Below, in pieces: positions 1 to 13,157 of a DNA stretch of 64,000 nt. The stretch spans positions 30,775,963 to 30,839,962 of the forward strand of contig NC_060887.1 in NCBI RefSeq assembly GCF_014805685.1, read 5' to 3'. The notes under the pieces were generated by a model. It saw only the letters and a program-made list of their open reading frames with translations. It had not been told where the DNA came from and searched no databases. This DNA is from Silurus meridionalis (Eukaryota > Chordata > Actinopteri > Siluriformes > Siluridae). Each line of letters begins with the position of its first letter. Position 1 is the stretch's first letter. Made by a program: the position numbers and the translations under genes.

Positions 1-1690
1 ATGTGCCTCTTACTCTAAGCTATTTTTCTTTTGGTTTTACTGTTTTTTATTTTTTATTTAAATATAGGGTTCTCACTGTTTAAAAAAATCACAAAAAACC
101 TTACTGATATAAAAGCAGTTTCCAAGGCTCTACCTCTGACATGAGCATGTAGGGAAAATTATACAGGCATATCCGCATGCCACATTCTCTATCGGTGTTC
201 CATTACAATAGCAGGTCAGGGTCGATCAATGACTAAAGCTCAGTTATATTTTCTCATTTGACAGGAATATATTTGGCATAAGCAATGCCACATAGAAACA
301 AAGTATACATGTGGCAAAAAAATGGATTCAAATGACAATTTGGAAGTGATTCATAGAAAAAAGCTTATATATATATGGATGCAGTTATAAGCTACTTACT
401 GTCCAAAGTCTGAAGACAAATTATTTGAGCTGTTTAGGTTTACCCAAAGTAGATGTGGCACAGTACAATGATGGAATGAATCAACCTTTTCATAACCTGC
501 TCAGAACCTCATTAATTCTTGTATGCGGGTAAACTCCTGCCCCTGGTTCCAACTCTGGTGCTATGGCTTGATATGCACAGCACGCTTGATGCTAGCCTGG
601 TATCACCCTAAATCAGATTTTATTCCGATCAACTCTGTGATTGCAATCTGGCTTGGGTCTCCCTGTGCAGAATTCAGGTTGGATAATCAGCATCTGCTTA
701 TAGCAACAACAATGGATGGTAATCTAGCAACAAAATAAAAGAAAGGTGACAGTGGTGTGACAGATTTCTTGAGGTATATGCATGTGTAAGCATCGAGTAT
801 GATGCTTACAAGCTTATAAAATAATTTACTGCATTGTCTACATATTGGACATAAAAAAAAGGAATATTTGTTGTGAGTAACCATTTTCATTTGAATCTTT
901 TTCTTTTCTAGTTAAATTATTATACAGTTTTACAAGAAATTGGCTCATACAATGTCACTACCGTTCCCAGGAAGTTTCAAGTTTTTGTCTAGATCAGTGA
1001 TCTATTACTTAATATCCTTTACTCTTTAACAAGGCATAAAATGGTCCCTGAACCATCATTTTTGCTTGCATGCATGCACACTATTGTAGCTGCCAAGCCA
1101 TGATTATGAGTATGGAATCGACTGTGCTGTCACTTATACTTTTTAACTGAAGTGATATAAGGAGTCTTACAATCTAATACTTAGAACTCATTAAACTGTA
1201 TTCACATTTAGATAATCTTCTCTACCCCCACCCCCAAAAAAATCTTTTTTTAGTGAAAAACCACAATCAGCTCAAAACAGAAAGGGCCTCTCTCCGCAGG
1301 CATGTTTGAGTGTACAGAAAAGCAAGCCATGCTTTAATCAGCTCTCTTCTTGCCAGTAGATATAAGTGTATGCATGCCTCCTGAGGCTTTAAGAAGTCTG
1401 TTCGAGTCTAAGCGTAGACCTAAGAGACACACAAGTTCCTAAGGCAAAACAATGATTGGCCAGTTTCACTGTTGAATGCACTGCATTAGGATTGTGGGAA
1501 AATGGAAGGGAGGCAACAACAACAAAAAAAGTATAAAAATAAAAACATTTAGCTTTAATGCAGTCATCAAATGCTGCAAATCCTGATAAAATTGGCTTGG
1601 ATATTTTGGATCTAGCTAAGCAGCTGGGAAAAAAATTAATTCTGTTATTTTTACAATTTCAGCAACAATTTCAGCAAACAAACATTTTCA
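1..1690. other. Unassigned AT-rich DNA
   Basis: No protein with a recognisable motif, no terminal repeats and no tRNA-like boxes were found on either strand. The short open frames are of the size expected by chance in AT-rich DNA. Confidence 0.5.
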
Positions 1691-1699
1691 GCAACCAAA

Positions 1700-1870
1700 C
1701 CCATCCAATTTTGATACTGCTTATCCTACACATAGTCACAGGGGAGCCTGGAAACTATCCCAGGGCACTCAAGGCACAAGGTGGTGGACACCCTGGACAG
1801 CGTACCAACTTGTTTCATGGCACATTTACACACACATTCACACTTTAAGGATAATTTGGAAATGGCAGTC
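1700..1870 (+). repeat. Dispersed fish repeat fragment
   Basis: This stretch has the layout of a common teleost interspersed repeat: 'gggagcctggaaactatccc', then 'cacaaggtggtggacaccct', then a short CA-rich part and 'taatttggaaatggcag'. Related, more decayed stretches lie near 21.5, 44.75 and 57.4 kb. Family recognition is from memory of fish genomic DNA; I cannot name the family with certainty. Confidence 0.4.
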
Positions 1871-3890
1871 AACTTGTGGCTAAAGTCAGAGCAACAGGTA
1901 ACCTGTCCTGCAAAACTGCCTTTAGGCTATGGTTAAGGGTATAGTCTCCTCTTTATTTTTCCATACAGTTCACCACTTTTGAACTTAAGAGCCTGCCAGC
2001 AGATGTGAAGTAACGAAGAACAAATACTTCATCACTTTACTTCACTGTACTTACTTTACTTTTAACTTTCACTTATTACATTTTTGTACACAAATATCTG
2101 AACTTTCTACTTCTTACATTTGCAGACCAGGCTTGTTACTTTAGTTTGAACCTATTTTGTTTCATGATTAATATTTTTCTTCACATAATGAGCCGTTCCT
2201 ATAACTGCAAGGCTTTTTCAGCCTAGGACTGGTGTATCATTTCCTGGCTCTCACGCGCCACAGACATAAGCTAAAAATTAGCAAGACAGAGGGCAATAAA
2301 AAGTATGGATAACATGTTTGAGACAGACAGACTCTGAGATGTAAACATGACTGAGAACAGAGACATTCCTGATTACCTAATCATCATAATCTTTTCTCGG
2401 CTATTCTTTTATAATCACTATATTAATATTTTGTGAGGTCCAGTTACCAGCATAACACTAAAACAGTTAGTATTAATGGCTAGTTTTTAAGTACAAGTCA
2501 GAGCCCAAACCTCTTTACTTTAGCTTGAGTAAAAAGGTGTAGTCTGTACTTGAACTCTTACCAGAGTCTTTTAAAAACATGAGTAACTGTTTTTCTCCTT
2601 GAGTGTAGAATGTGGGTATTTTTGCCACAGTTTGTATGCTCTTAGCCAGGCTGTTATACAGATGGTAACTACATTATCAACTCAATCATGTGCACTGTCT
2701 GATACTAGCCTTTTTTTTTGGGACTGATGGATAGCAGCAGGTCCACATCTCACATACTGGAGCAATTGCCTCATGTGACAGTACTGTGGATATCCTCCCT
2801 CAGGGCTCATAAACTTATTATGACCTTTTTGAGAAGGCTGAAGTGCCTCCGTCTGCCACGATTCCCCAAAAGTCAGAAATGAGATCTTCACCTTGTGCTG
2901 AAGTCTCTTGACGTGCTTCTTAAAAGCTCATGCAAGATGCCTTACTTTAAAAACAACCTTTTTGCTAGCGAATAGCAGACTTTTCTGATTGCATGTTCTC
3001 TACATCAACATCCTAATCTGTTCAGTTTGTGCACATTTCTAGTTAACACTAAACTGTGCAATTCCCTCATATGTACATGAAAATCGCCGGGTGTTTCTCA
3101 CCATCTAGAGTTCACAGAGCCACAGTTACATAAGCAACTTAGGCTAACTTTATTTTACAAAAGAGAACAGAAATTAAACACAAAAATAAGATTGTCAGAA
3201 GAAAGCATTATGATTGAAATCAAAAGAATGTAATTTTAGCCTTTAAAGTGGTCTAACACAGGGTCTTGGCAGGTGGCAATGCATTTAAAATTTGGACAAA
3301 GTTTTGTATAAAAATTGGCAGAATAATAGTATCATCACTCCCTGACCCACTGCTGTGCTCCTTTACTTTAGATACACACTGCAAAATATGACAATTTAGC
3401 AAAATTACCATGTACAATAGTAACTGTATAAAAACCAAACGAATTGGGCATTAACAAATGAGTAATTATTTAGTATTAACCAGAAAATTAGACCAACAGC
3501 AGCATGGAACTATAATTTTACATGTGTTCCTGTTCTATCCTGTCATTTGTGTCAACATAAACAAAATTGATGAAGTCTAAGTTAGATCTTAGAAAGTGAA
3601 AATATGATCAAATTTATCTAGTTGTCTGTTTATACGATTACTATTAACCAAAGATAATGTGAACTATTTATAAGATTTTTTAATACTAATTAAAAACTTT
3701 CATTTTTCTAATTCTACTGGCAGAATATTCTGATTTATTCTAAAAGTAAATAAAAAAAATGTAAAAAATGTGGAAAAAATTTCCTCCCAGTAGAATAAGA
3801 CTATTTAAAATTAATAATACATATATAGAGATAGGCTTAATAGTCCTGGAATAATTTTTTTATCTTACAGGACATAACATTTATTTGTTT
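1871..3890. other. Unassigned DNA
   Basis: No recognisable protein, terminal repeat or RNA gene. The sequence is AT-rich with scattered short open frames. Confidence 0.45.
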
Positions 3891-4317
3891 ATAAAATCGA
3901 TAATAATTGATAATAAGGTTCATTGTCAACGAATGTCATTATCGATTAGTTGGGCTGCTCAAGTTACAGGTATATTAAATGCCAGTATATTAAATGCAAC
4001 CACATGAAAGTACCACAGCGATGCACGAGCATGTGAAAAGAAAACACACTGGTGTCACGGATGAAGGTGAAACATCAGCATGGAAAGCGAAAACTGTATA
4101 ATTCTCAACGTGTGAAAATGGTACAGTTTAATGAAGTGGTAATGTGTAAACTGTTTGCTAACTTTGCGACAGTCGCACTTGATCTTTTCTGTCGTGACTC
4201 AAGAGCATCAGGTTGCGGAATCACCTCGCTTACTAGGGATGGGCGGATCAATCCTAAAGTATCAATATTTTCAATACTGGCATTGTATCAAAAGGATGCG
4301 ATTCTCAAAAAGAAGTA

Positions 4318-4621
4318 CAGGTAGTCGTCGACTTACGACCACAATTGGTTCCGACAGACCGGTCGTAACACGATTTGGTCGTAAGTAGAGTAGGCTATAT
4401 GTACAGTACTGTGAAATTATGTTATAAAAATCTTTAAGTAGTATTTTATCATAATTTTCTTTGATTATTGTTATACTGTATATATATCATCATTTTCTTT
4501 GTTCATTTTATGCCATTTGTATCATCTCTACACCATTTTGTTTCTTACTGTCGTACTAGCAATTGTGGTCGTAAAGTCGAATGGTCGTAAGTTGCATAGG
4601 TCGTAAGTCGGCGACTACCTG
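4318..4621. mobile_element. 304-bp MITE with TA target duplication
   Basis: The left end begins caggtagtcgtcgacttacg and the right end, reverse-complemented, begins caggtagtcgccgacttacg, so about 22 of the first 23 bases match. TA flanks both ends (4316-4317 and 4622-4623). Both arms carry repeated copies of the motif TCGTAA or its complement. There is no coding capacity. TA duplication and small size fit a non-autonomous Tc1/mariner-superfamily element. The superfamily is inferred from the TA site only. Confidence 0.72.
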
Positions 4622-4725
4622 TATAGATTCTATTTGTTGTTTTTTTTAAACAAGTGAGTTTAGAATGTTATAATATTATTATGCCATATAGTATATAAAT
4701 ACTCATAATACTCATACTATATAAA

Positions 4726-4924
<199 letters not shown>

Positions 4925-4989
4925 GATTATTCGATAAATAAAAAAATTAAATTAGCATTCGATTAAATGATTATCGTTTATACGTTTTA

Positions 4990-7900
4990 TTTAATATTCG
5001 CCTTTGGTGGCTGTCTTTTTTTTTTGTTTAAAAAGTGAGCAGAAGACAGTGCAGTAAGTAGCTAATTACACTGATTAAGCATCACACACATTCAGAAACC
5101 CATTTGCTAATGCCACACTTTGGCCTTGATGGTATTTTCGAGGATGGGGGAAAAAGCAGGATCCATAGCCGCTGTCAGTGTAGTAGTTATATTTTCATAC
5201 ACTCATTGAGCAGATCACTGTGCATGGTGATGATGAGACACCTGAGAGCTGCTGATAATTAGTTGGAGGAATAAAGAACAAAAGAACCATACTGAAAATG
5301 CCACAGGATACATGGCACAGCTGTGCACAGTATAAAACAAGTTACCATCTGTCAACTGGCATCAGAGTGCAAAAATATCTAAAACATGAATTCCATATAT
5401 CTGTAAAAAGCATATTGGCACTGTAGAACTGACTATAATAATAAAAAAAAAATAATAATCCAGCAAAATAAAATTAAAATACTTTGCTTTTTTTTTACTT
5501 GTCAGATATCATAGTGTGTGTGTGTGTGTGTGTGTGTGTTGTTGGCTTGTAGATCAGACTCTCTATAACAGCTCTTAATAAACATTTGCCTCATGTTTCA
5601 TTTGATCATAATGGTAGTCTATTAGAAAAAATATCATTTTCCAATTTACTTCGGCAGATGTTTAGCAACAGAAAACAACACCATTGTGTCAGCATGTTAT
5701 AACATAAAAAAAAGAGGTCACAAACAACAATTAACCTTGCTAACATTCCCCCAAACTTAGTCGAGCTTCAATCAGCTGTTTTAGCTGCAGGCAGGTTGCA
5801 CTAATTCAAAACCGGTCATATATTTTGTTCTGCTACATTGTCTCGATTATTCTATCTGCAAGATGTAGAAGCTGGCCTGTAAAAGTCCACAGAGAGTTCA
5901 CACTGTGCTACGGCAGGGGAGAAGGCATTGCATACTGAAGTTCTCATTCCTAATCTTGATCATATTGATTTAGTACGATGTGCTCCGAAACACTGTACCG
6001 AAGTCATATTTTTACAACTTGGTTTTTATGGGTGTGACGTACATTTTGTGCTGTTGCACATTTGTTAATTAACGTTTGACACGAGGCAGTATATTTCACC
6101 AAGAGAATTCACAAAGGGTCAAAGTTCATCTGCGAGCCACTCTTTGAAATTAGTTTTTTAATATTACAGCTTTACTGATATATTTTAATGAAGCGAAAGG
6201 ATGTGCAAAGTAATTATTCCTTATTTATAAGTTACTAAATACATTTACTGACTTACATAAAGCAAAAATAGCAAGTAGTTTTTCCCCTTTACATAGTGAA
6301 CTATTAATATTCACATAACCCATTTCTTGTATATTTGGACAAAATGAAACGGCAAAACAAGTGCCTGTCGAAGTTAATAATCGTAGTCCATGCACTGATC
6401 TGTGAAGTAAAACGTGCCTTTACATGGAATTAGGTAGTGCACATTAGAAACATTTGCTTTACAGCAAAACTGAAAAATACAGTGAAGCAGAATCATTTGT
6501 TTCACTTGATGCAATAAGAGTTAAAACACCAGTTTAAAATCACTATAGTAAGGAAAATTGAATTAAGTAAAAGTGTAGCTATTCTAACAACAATCCACTT
6601 TAAATAAATGTAACAATCAATGATTATTTGCATAATAGTTAAATAAATAATCTGTTAGGAAACTTCTTGAGTGTTTACCTGACAAATGACTTTTATATGC
6701 TTATTGGCCATTTTTTTCTATAATTCCTTATTGGAGGAGTGAATTTTTGAAAGATTATGTAAACTAATCAAGTGAACCATCAAAAATATTTAAAATAAAG
6801 GCAATTCTAGCTTCCTGCTAATGTTTTTGTAGCCTGCTAGGTTTGTTATCTAGCAAGTCCATTTGAACTTAGAAGTGTTTCTAGCAAAGATTATTGTGAG
6901 CATTTCCTATAGGCTGTAGCAATAGGCTCTACCAGTTTACCTGTAGCTGCATCTCCCAGGTTAGGTATTGAGCTGTGAAATGGCAAAATCCTGGATTTTG
7001 CGTGATTTGCATCATTTTATTTATATAGACTGTTGATAAGTTGGACAAGAATGCTCTTCTGTCCCCTCTATCAAATGAATAATCAGACATTGCTTCTGCG
7101 TATGCATTTGATGCCTTAAATAAAGGGGAATTATTTAAATTGTGCACATTGTGCATTGTCTTTTTATCGGCTTATAGTGTATCAGGATAAATTGCATTAT
7201 TTGTACACAGTAACAAGTAAAAGTGATTAATACTCAAAAAGCCTTTCATTATACCGAACCATGTAATCAGATAAAAAGAACACGTTTTCATATAAACACC
7301 CTGATTAAGATAACTTTAACTAAATCAAAATCATTAAAAATCAAGTGTAAAATTATAAAAGAAAAAAATCCTCCCCATTATACTCAATTCAGTTCAAAAG
7401 ATTTGCTAAATTATTTTGCTTAAATCAAGCCCTCTCTGGCTTTCCCTTTCTGTCTTTCAGCACATTCCAGCTCCAGCTCTGAACAGTAGACCCATCACTT
7501 AGGAGATACACCGTTCCACAGTAGCACCACATCAATCTAGCATGTTTTTAAAGCTCTGGCTTTTCAAGGTTAGCTAAAAGCAGTACTTCCTGTGGTTGTG
7601 GGGACACATTTTTTCCCCTGCTCTCTATGGACCAAAGTCAGTGGTGGATAAATCACTCAAATTGGCTCTTTTTTGGCATTGTAGGCACAGCACGCAACAC
7701 TCTGGCACCTGCATGGTTTCCTCATGTCCCCAGTCAGCTTCTGAGAGTGTACACAGCCCACAGTGTTGTGTTTTTTTTTTTTTTGTTTTTTGTTTTTTTT
7801 TTACAACAAACACAACTCGACAGAGCTTCTAATTCTTTATTTTCACGATCTCGTCTATTAGCCCCGTTTTCACACCACTCATGCTGCAGAGGCACACAAA

Positions 7901-7993
7901 GCTAAAGGATTTTAAGCTATTGCAAAAACCATGGGGACATGTGCTGGGTATAAACACATTGAGTCAGTGTTAAATACACACAAACACACACAG

Positions 7994-8048
<55 letters not shown>

Positions 8049-8685
8049 AAACATCTAACTCTTTCTTTTTATAATAAATTCTGCTATTTATTCTAACTCA
8101 GTTCTCTCTGTAGAACTCTGGAGTCTTTAAAGAAGCAGAAAATAAAACTCCCAAGTCCATTGCAGGTACATTACTAGGATTTCAGTTGGCTTGTTAACAA
8201 ATAGTTTCCAAATACAAGACTGTGGGACTCAAACAAGACTGTTGATTCTGACTCTGGCATGATATAAAAGATGTTAATGTCTGTATGTCTATTTTTTCTT
8301 ATTTTGCATGTTTTTTTCTTGTATTTTCTGCATGCACATTTTATACAGATATTTAGTAGCCAGATTTAAAGCACTGTAACCCAGTGCAGGCCATCACCAA
8401 GGACTGTTGCAAGACCTTGCTAATTACTGTCTTTATTTGATCTCACAGCTTACTTACACTTAAAGTACATGAATGCAAATATGTTCTGTTTACATGACTT
8501 TTCTTTGTGTCCACTAAGGTCATTAGTCTAAGACCTTCAATCCCTTGCAAGCTTGTCTATTTGTTAAAGACACATAATCTGTTTAATCTAAAATAATGCA
8601 TTTGTATTTTGTTAAATATTGTTTATACTTCAACAAAAGGCAATTTCAAGGGGAGCTGTGAACATGTTTTAGAAAAGGATATTAA
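4990..8685. other. Unassigned AT-rich DNA with short microsatellites
   Basis: No recognisable coding or mobile sequence. It holds a (GT)n tract at 5513-5539, two poly-T runs near 7771-7802 and a (CA)n tract at about 7993-8047. The open frames around 7600-7900 are low-complexity and give no known motif. Confidence 0.45.
7993..8047. repeat. (CA)n microsatellite
   Basis: A near-perfect run of CA dinucleotides, preceded by interrupted CA-rich sequence from 7976. Confidence 0.95.
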
Positions 8686-9770
8686 TCGTCACTAGGTAAT
8701 GTATGTAACCCTAGTTCCCTGAGGGAACAAGAGCTGCTTCAAAAATGCTTTGGGAACGCCTCCTGTTGTTCACGCTCTGAATCATGTGTAAAATCTGACC
8801 AATAGGCAGTCGTGACGTTATTGGCGGGCGATGTCACGCAAACCAGGAAGCTACAAAATGGTAGCGCGATAGCAGCGACATCGGCTTCTGAAAAAGGAGA
8901 AGGTAAGCTCTGCAGGCATGCAGGGAGTATTGGCCATTGACGTCAGGAAACTAGGGTTACATACGTAACCTAGTGACGTTCCCTTTCAGAAAGTCGAGCT
9001 TTGAGGACTCGTCCTGTGGTATGTGTCCAGTGCTTGCACTGGAGGAGGACTGCAAAACGACAGGTCGTGAGGGAACCGCAGGCACCTTAGGCACATACCC
9101 CGGTTAAGGGTAAAGGATAGCACTGGCCATGCCAGGGGCAAACTCCAGGAGAGGGGCTGGGTGAGAGAACCAGCACTGGAGGGGCGCTGCTGCCATGAGA
9201 CAGAGCAGCCTCTGGAGCTGCTTCACAGTAAGTGACTGGCCTGCTTTTACTCTCTTGACTGCAGTATGGATGACTTCGACCTGGGCAGGAGACAACTGTG
9301 CCCGCAACACGGTCGAGTCCCACACTACGCCCAAGAAGGTGGTTCTCTGTACCGGAAAAAGCACACTCTTCTTTGCGTTTAGCCTTAACCCCAATTCCTT
9401 CATGTGGGCAAGAACGACATCTCGATGCCGGACCGCCTGAAGCTCTGATTGAGCCAATACCAACCAATCGTCGATATAATTTAGAATGCGGATGCCCTGA
9501 AGCCGTAGCGGGGCTAGAGCTGCATTCATGCACTTGGTGAAGGTGCGGGGTCAGAGTGCTAGGCTGAAAGGGAGGACACGATATTGGTAAGCTTTGCCCC
9601 TGAACGCAAACCTCAGGAACCTCCTGTGAGGAGGAAGGATGGCTATGTGGAAATAAGCGTCCCTTAGATTTATTGTGACAAACCAGTCCTGACTCTCTGA
9701 CTAAGGGAGGAACCACTTAAATGTTCCCTTTCCTTAGGAGGGTGCTTACTTCCTGTTTCAGGACCAGAGC
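8686..9770 (-). mobile_element. Truncated DIRS-type retrotransposon
   Basis: The minus strand encodes a DIRS-like reverse transcriptase (9104-9688). Downstream in that sense lie two inverted copies of one motif. The block at 8687-8716 contains gtcactaggtaatgtatgta, and the block at 8944-8978 is nearly its reverse complement (gtcactaggttacgtatgta when reversed). DIRS elements carry inverted terminal repeats and an internal complementary region, which would explain this pairing. RNase H, methyltransferase and tyrosine recombinase regions are missing, so the copy is internally deleted. The right boundary is uncertain; 9771-9850 may also belong to it. Confidence 0.72.
9104..9688 (-). pseudogene. 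DIRS-like reverse transcriptase fragment
   Basis: Read on the minus strand from 9688, the frame gives DWFVTINLRDAYFHI (motif A region with the first catalytic Asp), then VLPFSLAL and, after one internal stop, RILNYIDDWLVLAQ. YIDD is the polymerase active-site box in this group, and LGVVWDS follows as in DIRS and related enzymes. The protein would synthesise cDNA from element RNA. About 195 codons survive, roughly the central part of the enzyme. The single break is a TGA at 9551-9553; otherwise the frame is continuous to 9104. Overlapping longer open frames on this strand and the plus strand are out-of-frame shadows. The family call rests on motif wording and the neighbouring inverted motifs. 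Confidence 0.78.
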
Positions 9771-9815
9771 CTGCTTTCCCAAACAACGCAAGGCTTTCCC
9801 AAAGCTTTTTTCAGT

Positions 9816-9867
9816 GCAGCTCGAGTTCCTGAACTCGAGCTGCCTTAAAGAAGTGCCTTAAAGAAGT
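9816..9867. repeat. Perfect 13-bp palindrome plus tandem duplication
   Basis: Arms gcagctcgagttc (9816-9828) and gaactcgagctgc (9831-9843) are exact reverse complements around a 2-base spacer. A 13-base unit 'gccttaaagaagt' follows twice in tandem (9842-9867). It lies next to the DIRS fragment and may be part of its complementary region. Confidence 0.85.
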
Positions 9868-10080
9868 GCTTCACAATGTCTATCAGAACTATGTCTTTAT
9901 GCAAAAAAAAAAACAAACTTTTTATAGAGTAGTTACCATAGAATGTGTTCCATCTTTCATCTATTGGGAAACATTTATTTTTTTGCTTGTAGAAATACAT
10001 ATTTTCTAACTTGTCCTGTATTGTAACTGAAGTTAAATATAAATCGAAAGAAATGTCCCTAAACACTTATTATTCTAGAA

Positions 10081-11330
10081 AATCAGAATCACTAAAAGCT
10101 TTATTGACAGAAGACTCAAGTTGCACATTTTTTAAAGAGAAACCGAAATAAAAAAGCAAAATAAATAAAAATAGAATTGAAGTTATTGCACATTTCTTTT
10201 ATAAAGAAAATAATTTTTTTTTTTATTGCACAAAAAGTACAGATTTAGATTGGTAAAAGTGGTATTGTGCAAAAAGTGGTATGTTTTATTTTATTGCACA
10301 ATGGGGAGAGCAATTAAGTGTTTATGAGGTAGAATGTCTGGGGGAAGAAACTTTTCCTATGCCTCTGCTGTCTTGGTACTTGGTGCTCTGTAGTGTCAGA
10401 CAGACAGAAAAAGTTAAGAAAACATATGGCTTGGATGTAAGTGATCCAGTGTGATTTTCTGAGCCCTTTTTCTCTCTCTGGATGTGTACAGTTCCTGTAA
10501 AGTGGGCAGGGGAGCACCAATAATCCTTTCAGCCGTTCAAACCATCCTCTGTAGTCTTCTGATGTCTGATTTTGTAGCTAAGCCAAACCAGACGGTTGTC
10601 GAAGTGCACAGGACAGACTCAATAATGGCGAAGTAGAACTGTGAGCAGCTCCTGTGGCAGGTTGAACTTCCTTACCTGGCGAAGGAAGTACATCCTCTGT
10701 TGTGCTTTTTTAACAATAGTGTCGATGTGATTGTCCCACTTCAGGCCTTGAGAGATCATAGTGACCAGGAGCATAAATGACTTTGCTGCTGTCACAGTGC
10801 TGTTCATGATGGTAAGTGGGGGGAGTGCAGGGGGGTTTTTCCTGAAATCCACAATGATCACTGTTTTGACCATATTAAGCTCCAGGTTGTTATGACTGCA
10901 CCAGACAGCCGGCTGGTGAACCTCGCTTCTCTATGCAGATTCATCACCATCATCAATGAGGCTGATGGCAGTAGAGTCGTCTGCAAACTTCAGGAGCTTG
11001 ACAGAGGGGTCTGTAGAGGTGCAGTGGTTGGTGTACAGGGAGAAGAGCAGTGGGGAAAGAACAAATTCCTGTGGGCACCAGTGCTGATAGTATGGCTGTT
11101 TGACATGAATTTCCCCAGTCACACTAGCTGTTGCTTATCTGTCAAAAAGCTGGTGATCCACTGACAGGTAGAGCTAGGAACAGAGAGCTGGGCTAGTTTG
11201 GTCTGGAGGAGTGTTTGGATGATGGTGTTGAAGGCCAAACTGACGTCCATGAACAGGATCCTCACATAATTCCCCGGTTTGTCCAGATGTTGCAGGATGA
11301 AGTGCAGTCCCTGCACTGTGCATGTTCACT
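10081..11330 (-). mobile_element. 5'-truncated Rex1/Babar-like LINE
   Basis: The minus strand carries a decayed reverse transcriptase (10619-11316) followed by a 3' part rich in 'ttattgcac' motifs (10180-10310), ending near 'atcagaatcactaaaagctt' at 10081. The endonuclease and the N-terminal part of the polymerase are absent, as in the 5'-truncated copies LINEs usually leave. The wording of the polymerase motifs resembles the fish Rex1/Babar group within the CR1/Jockey branch. The exact ends and the group are not certain. Confidence 0.65.
10619..11316 (-). pseudogene. Rex1-like LINE reverse transcriptase, broken
   Basis: Three segments in different minus-strand frames follow one another. The segment 11119-11316 gives LFMDVSLAFNTII, the catalytic motif A. 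The segment 10931-11122 gives a decayed motif B ([17 protein letters not shown]) and FADDSTAISLIDD, the active-site box, with FADD encoded at 10976-10987. The segment 10619-10873 gives VDFRKNPP, LKWDNHIDTIVKKAQQRMYF and LRQVRKFNLPQELL, the thumb-side block typical of this group. Frame changes separate the segments, and the conserved motif B Gly has been lost. The product is not functional. Plus-strand open frames in this interval are shadows. Confidence 0.7.
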
Positions 11331-13155
11331 GCATTGTTTTTCATATTCTTTGAAAAAAAACCCAACTCCGTTACATTGATTAGGCTGAGATTGGCTCCAA
11401 ATTACCAATTTTCTGACTTACACTGCAGGAGAGCCAGGCTTTGTCTGAAATCTGATGCCTTTTGGACACTGAAGCCTTTAAAAGCCTGTTTGGCTGAATT
11501 ACTTCTTTGACATTAAACTTTTTCTGCCAAAAGTATTTGAACAGAGACTTGCATTCTAAATTGTGCATGGTATATGAATTGAATTGGCAACGTATAAAAC
11601 ACCAGTACAAACTCTTCCATCTCTTTTAGGGCATTTGAGAGCACCAAACTGTTTATGATGGAACATTCAGTCATATGAGTATTTTATTCATGTATTCAGC
11701 TATAAACGTTCCTCTATGAGTCACATATCATCCCCCCAGTGAGGAAAATGTGGAGCAGACTCTTTATGTCTCCTGTCAGAGCTAAATTATATTTAACTCT
11801 GCCTTACGTTCGTGAATATTTTACACCGCTGATCAGTCCAATGGAAATGAAGGATAATTGAACCAATAAATCAAGTGCATGTTTACTAAAGTAGTTTGTG
11901 CTCTGGGCTTGTGGCTTAGGTAAACACAAACACAGACACACACATGCTTTCTCACACCCTTTCGCTCACTCACAATTTTAAATGTAATTATTTTTATTTA
12001 TTTATTTTTACTATGAGTCTGATGCAACCGTCTTAACTACGTCAGTTATTTTGCTCCAGACTATTAGCAGGATTTCAAAGTCGAATTCACAACGAGAATA
12101 TTTACTGTGAGTTATTTTCTGTTTCTATTACTACATCACAGACCGCCTGTGTATAAAACATTAATCACGACCCCACTGCATAGAATTCTCTTCTCACATT
12201 CTCAGTTAAATTTCCCCATCAGTTAATAATGTTGAACAATTTTCAGATCTCCCTATTTTCTCCATGGGTGGCACTGGCTATTAAATGGTATGTTGAAGTC
12301 TCTGTGCTGTTTAAGGCCTGCTTCACTGGAGCTGATCATGTCTTTGAGAGAGCATGGCTCCTCACACACCATAAACACTAGTCAATTTTATTCATCCCAT
12401 ACATCAGGGGTCATCAGCTGGCAATCAGTGGTGTGGATGCAGACCAGTCAAATATTTTTGCAGGGTAAGTGGGCACTTATAAACAAACAAAAAACCCCAA
12501 ATAAAACAAAACAAAAAATACAGTAGGAGAGTTTATGGAAAAAAGACAATAATTTAACACCATTTTTCCAACACGAACCATATTGGCTTCTGTAGAAGAT
12601 CCTCTATTTGCCATTTATGTCAATCATTTAGCTGAAGGCAGCTCATCGAGAAAAGACATCTAATAGATTTACTTGGTTCATTTACTTTATTCATCCCAAT
12701 GGGAATTTTACAGTGATGACAACTTGTTCCAGGCATGAAAAAATAATGTCAAAGATGAAAAGACTGTATGTGTTTTTGTTCTAATTCAGTTTTTATGTTC
12801 CTTTGGGGTAGTAATTGCTGAGCAAAGCAGTTGTATTGCCTTACCTACAAATACTATTTTGTAATTGATATTATTGTATTAGGTAATTTATCCACTTTCA
12901 AACTTTGTCCACTAGTTTTGAACTGACCCACTGAAGACTTTTTTGTGTCCTGCATCTGATTGCAAACCAAGTTGGTTAATTATTAGACATAATTATGTCA
13001 TGTAACAAATTCCCTGACTGGTCCAATCACGACAGTGGTTGAGTGATTAGTTAGCAAGGTCTAAGACATATTTTGGCATATTGACAGCATTTACTGTTAG
13101 TTTCTTACTGGATGTAATCAGCAGATACTAAGGCAGAATAAGAATTTCACTTAAA
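11331..13155. other. Unassigned DNA with one LINE-tail trace
   Basis: No coding sequence recognised. The only recognisable piece is 12690-12716 ('tttattcatcccaatgggaa' and neighbours), which matches the LINE 3'-tail motif at 23519-23550. Confidence 0.45.
12686..12716 (-). repeat. LINE 3'-tail trace
   Basis: Shares 'tttattcatcccaatgggaa' with 23521-23540. Read on the minus strand the motif is 'ttcccattgggatgaataaa', a common end of fish LINE transcripts with an AATAAA-type signal. Confidence 0.5.
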
Positions 13156-13157
13156 TA

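Noticed and set aside
9087..9716. 209-codon minus-strand frame
   Set aside because: It overlaps the DIRS polymerase in another phase; the conserved motifs DAYFH and YIDDW are in the neighbouring frame.
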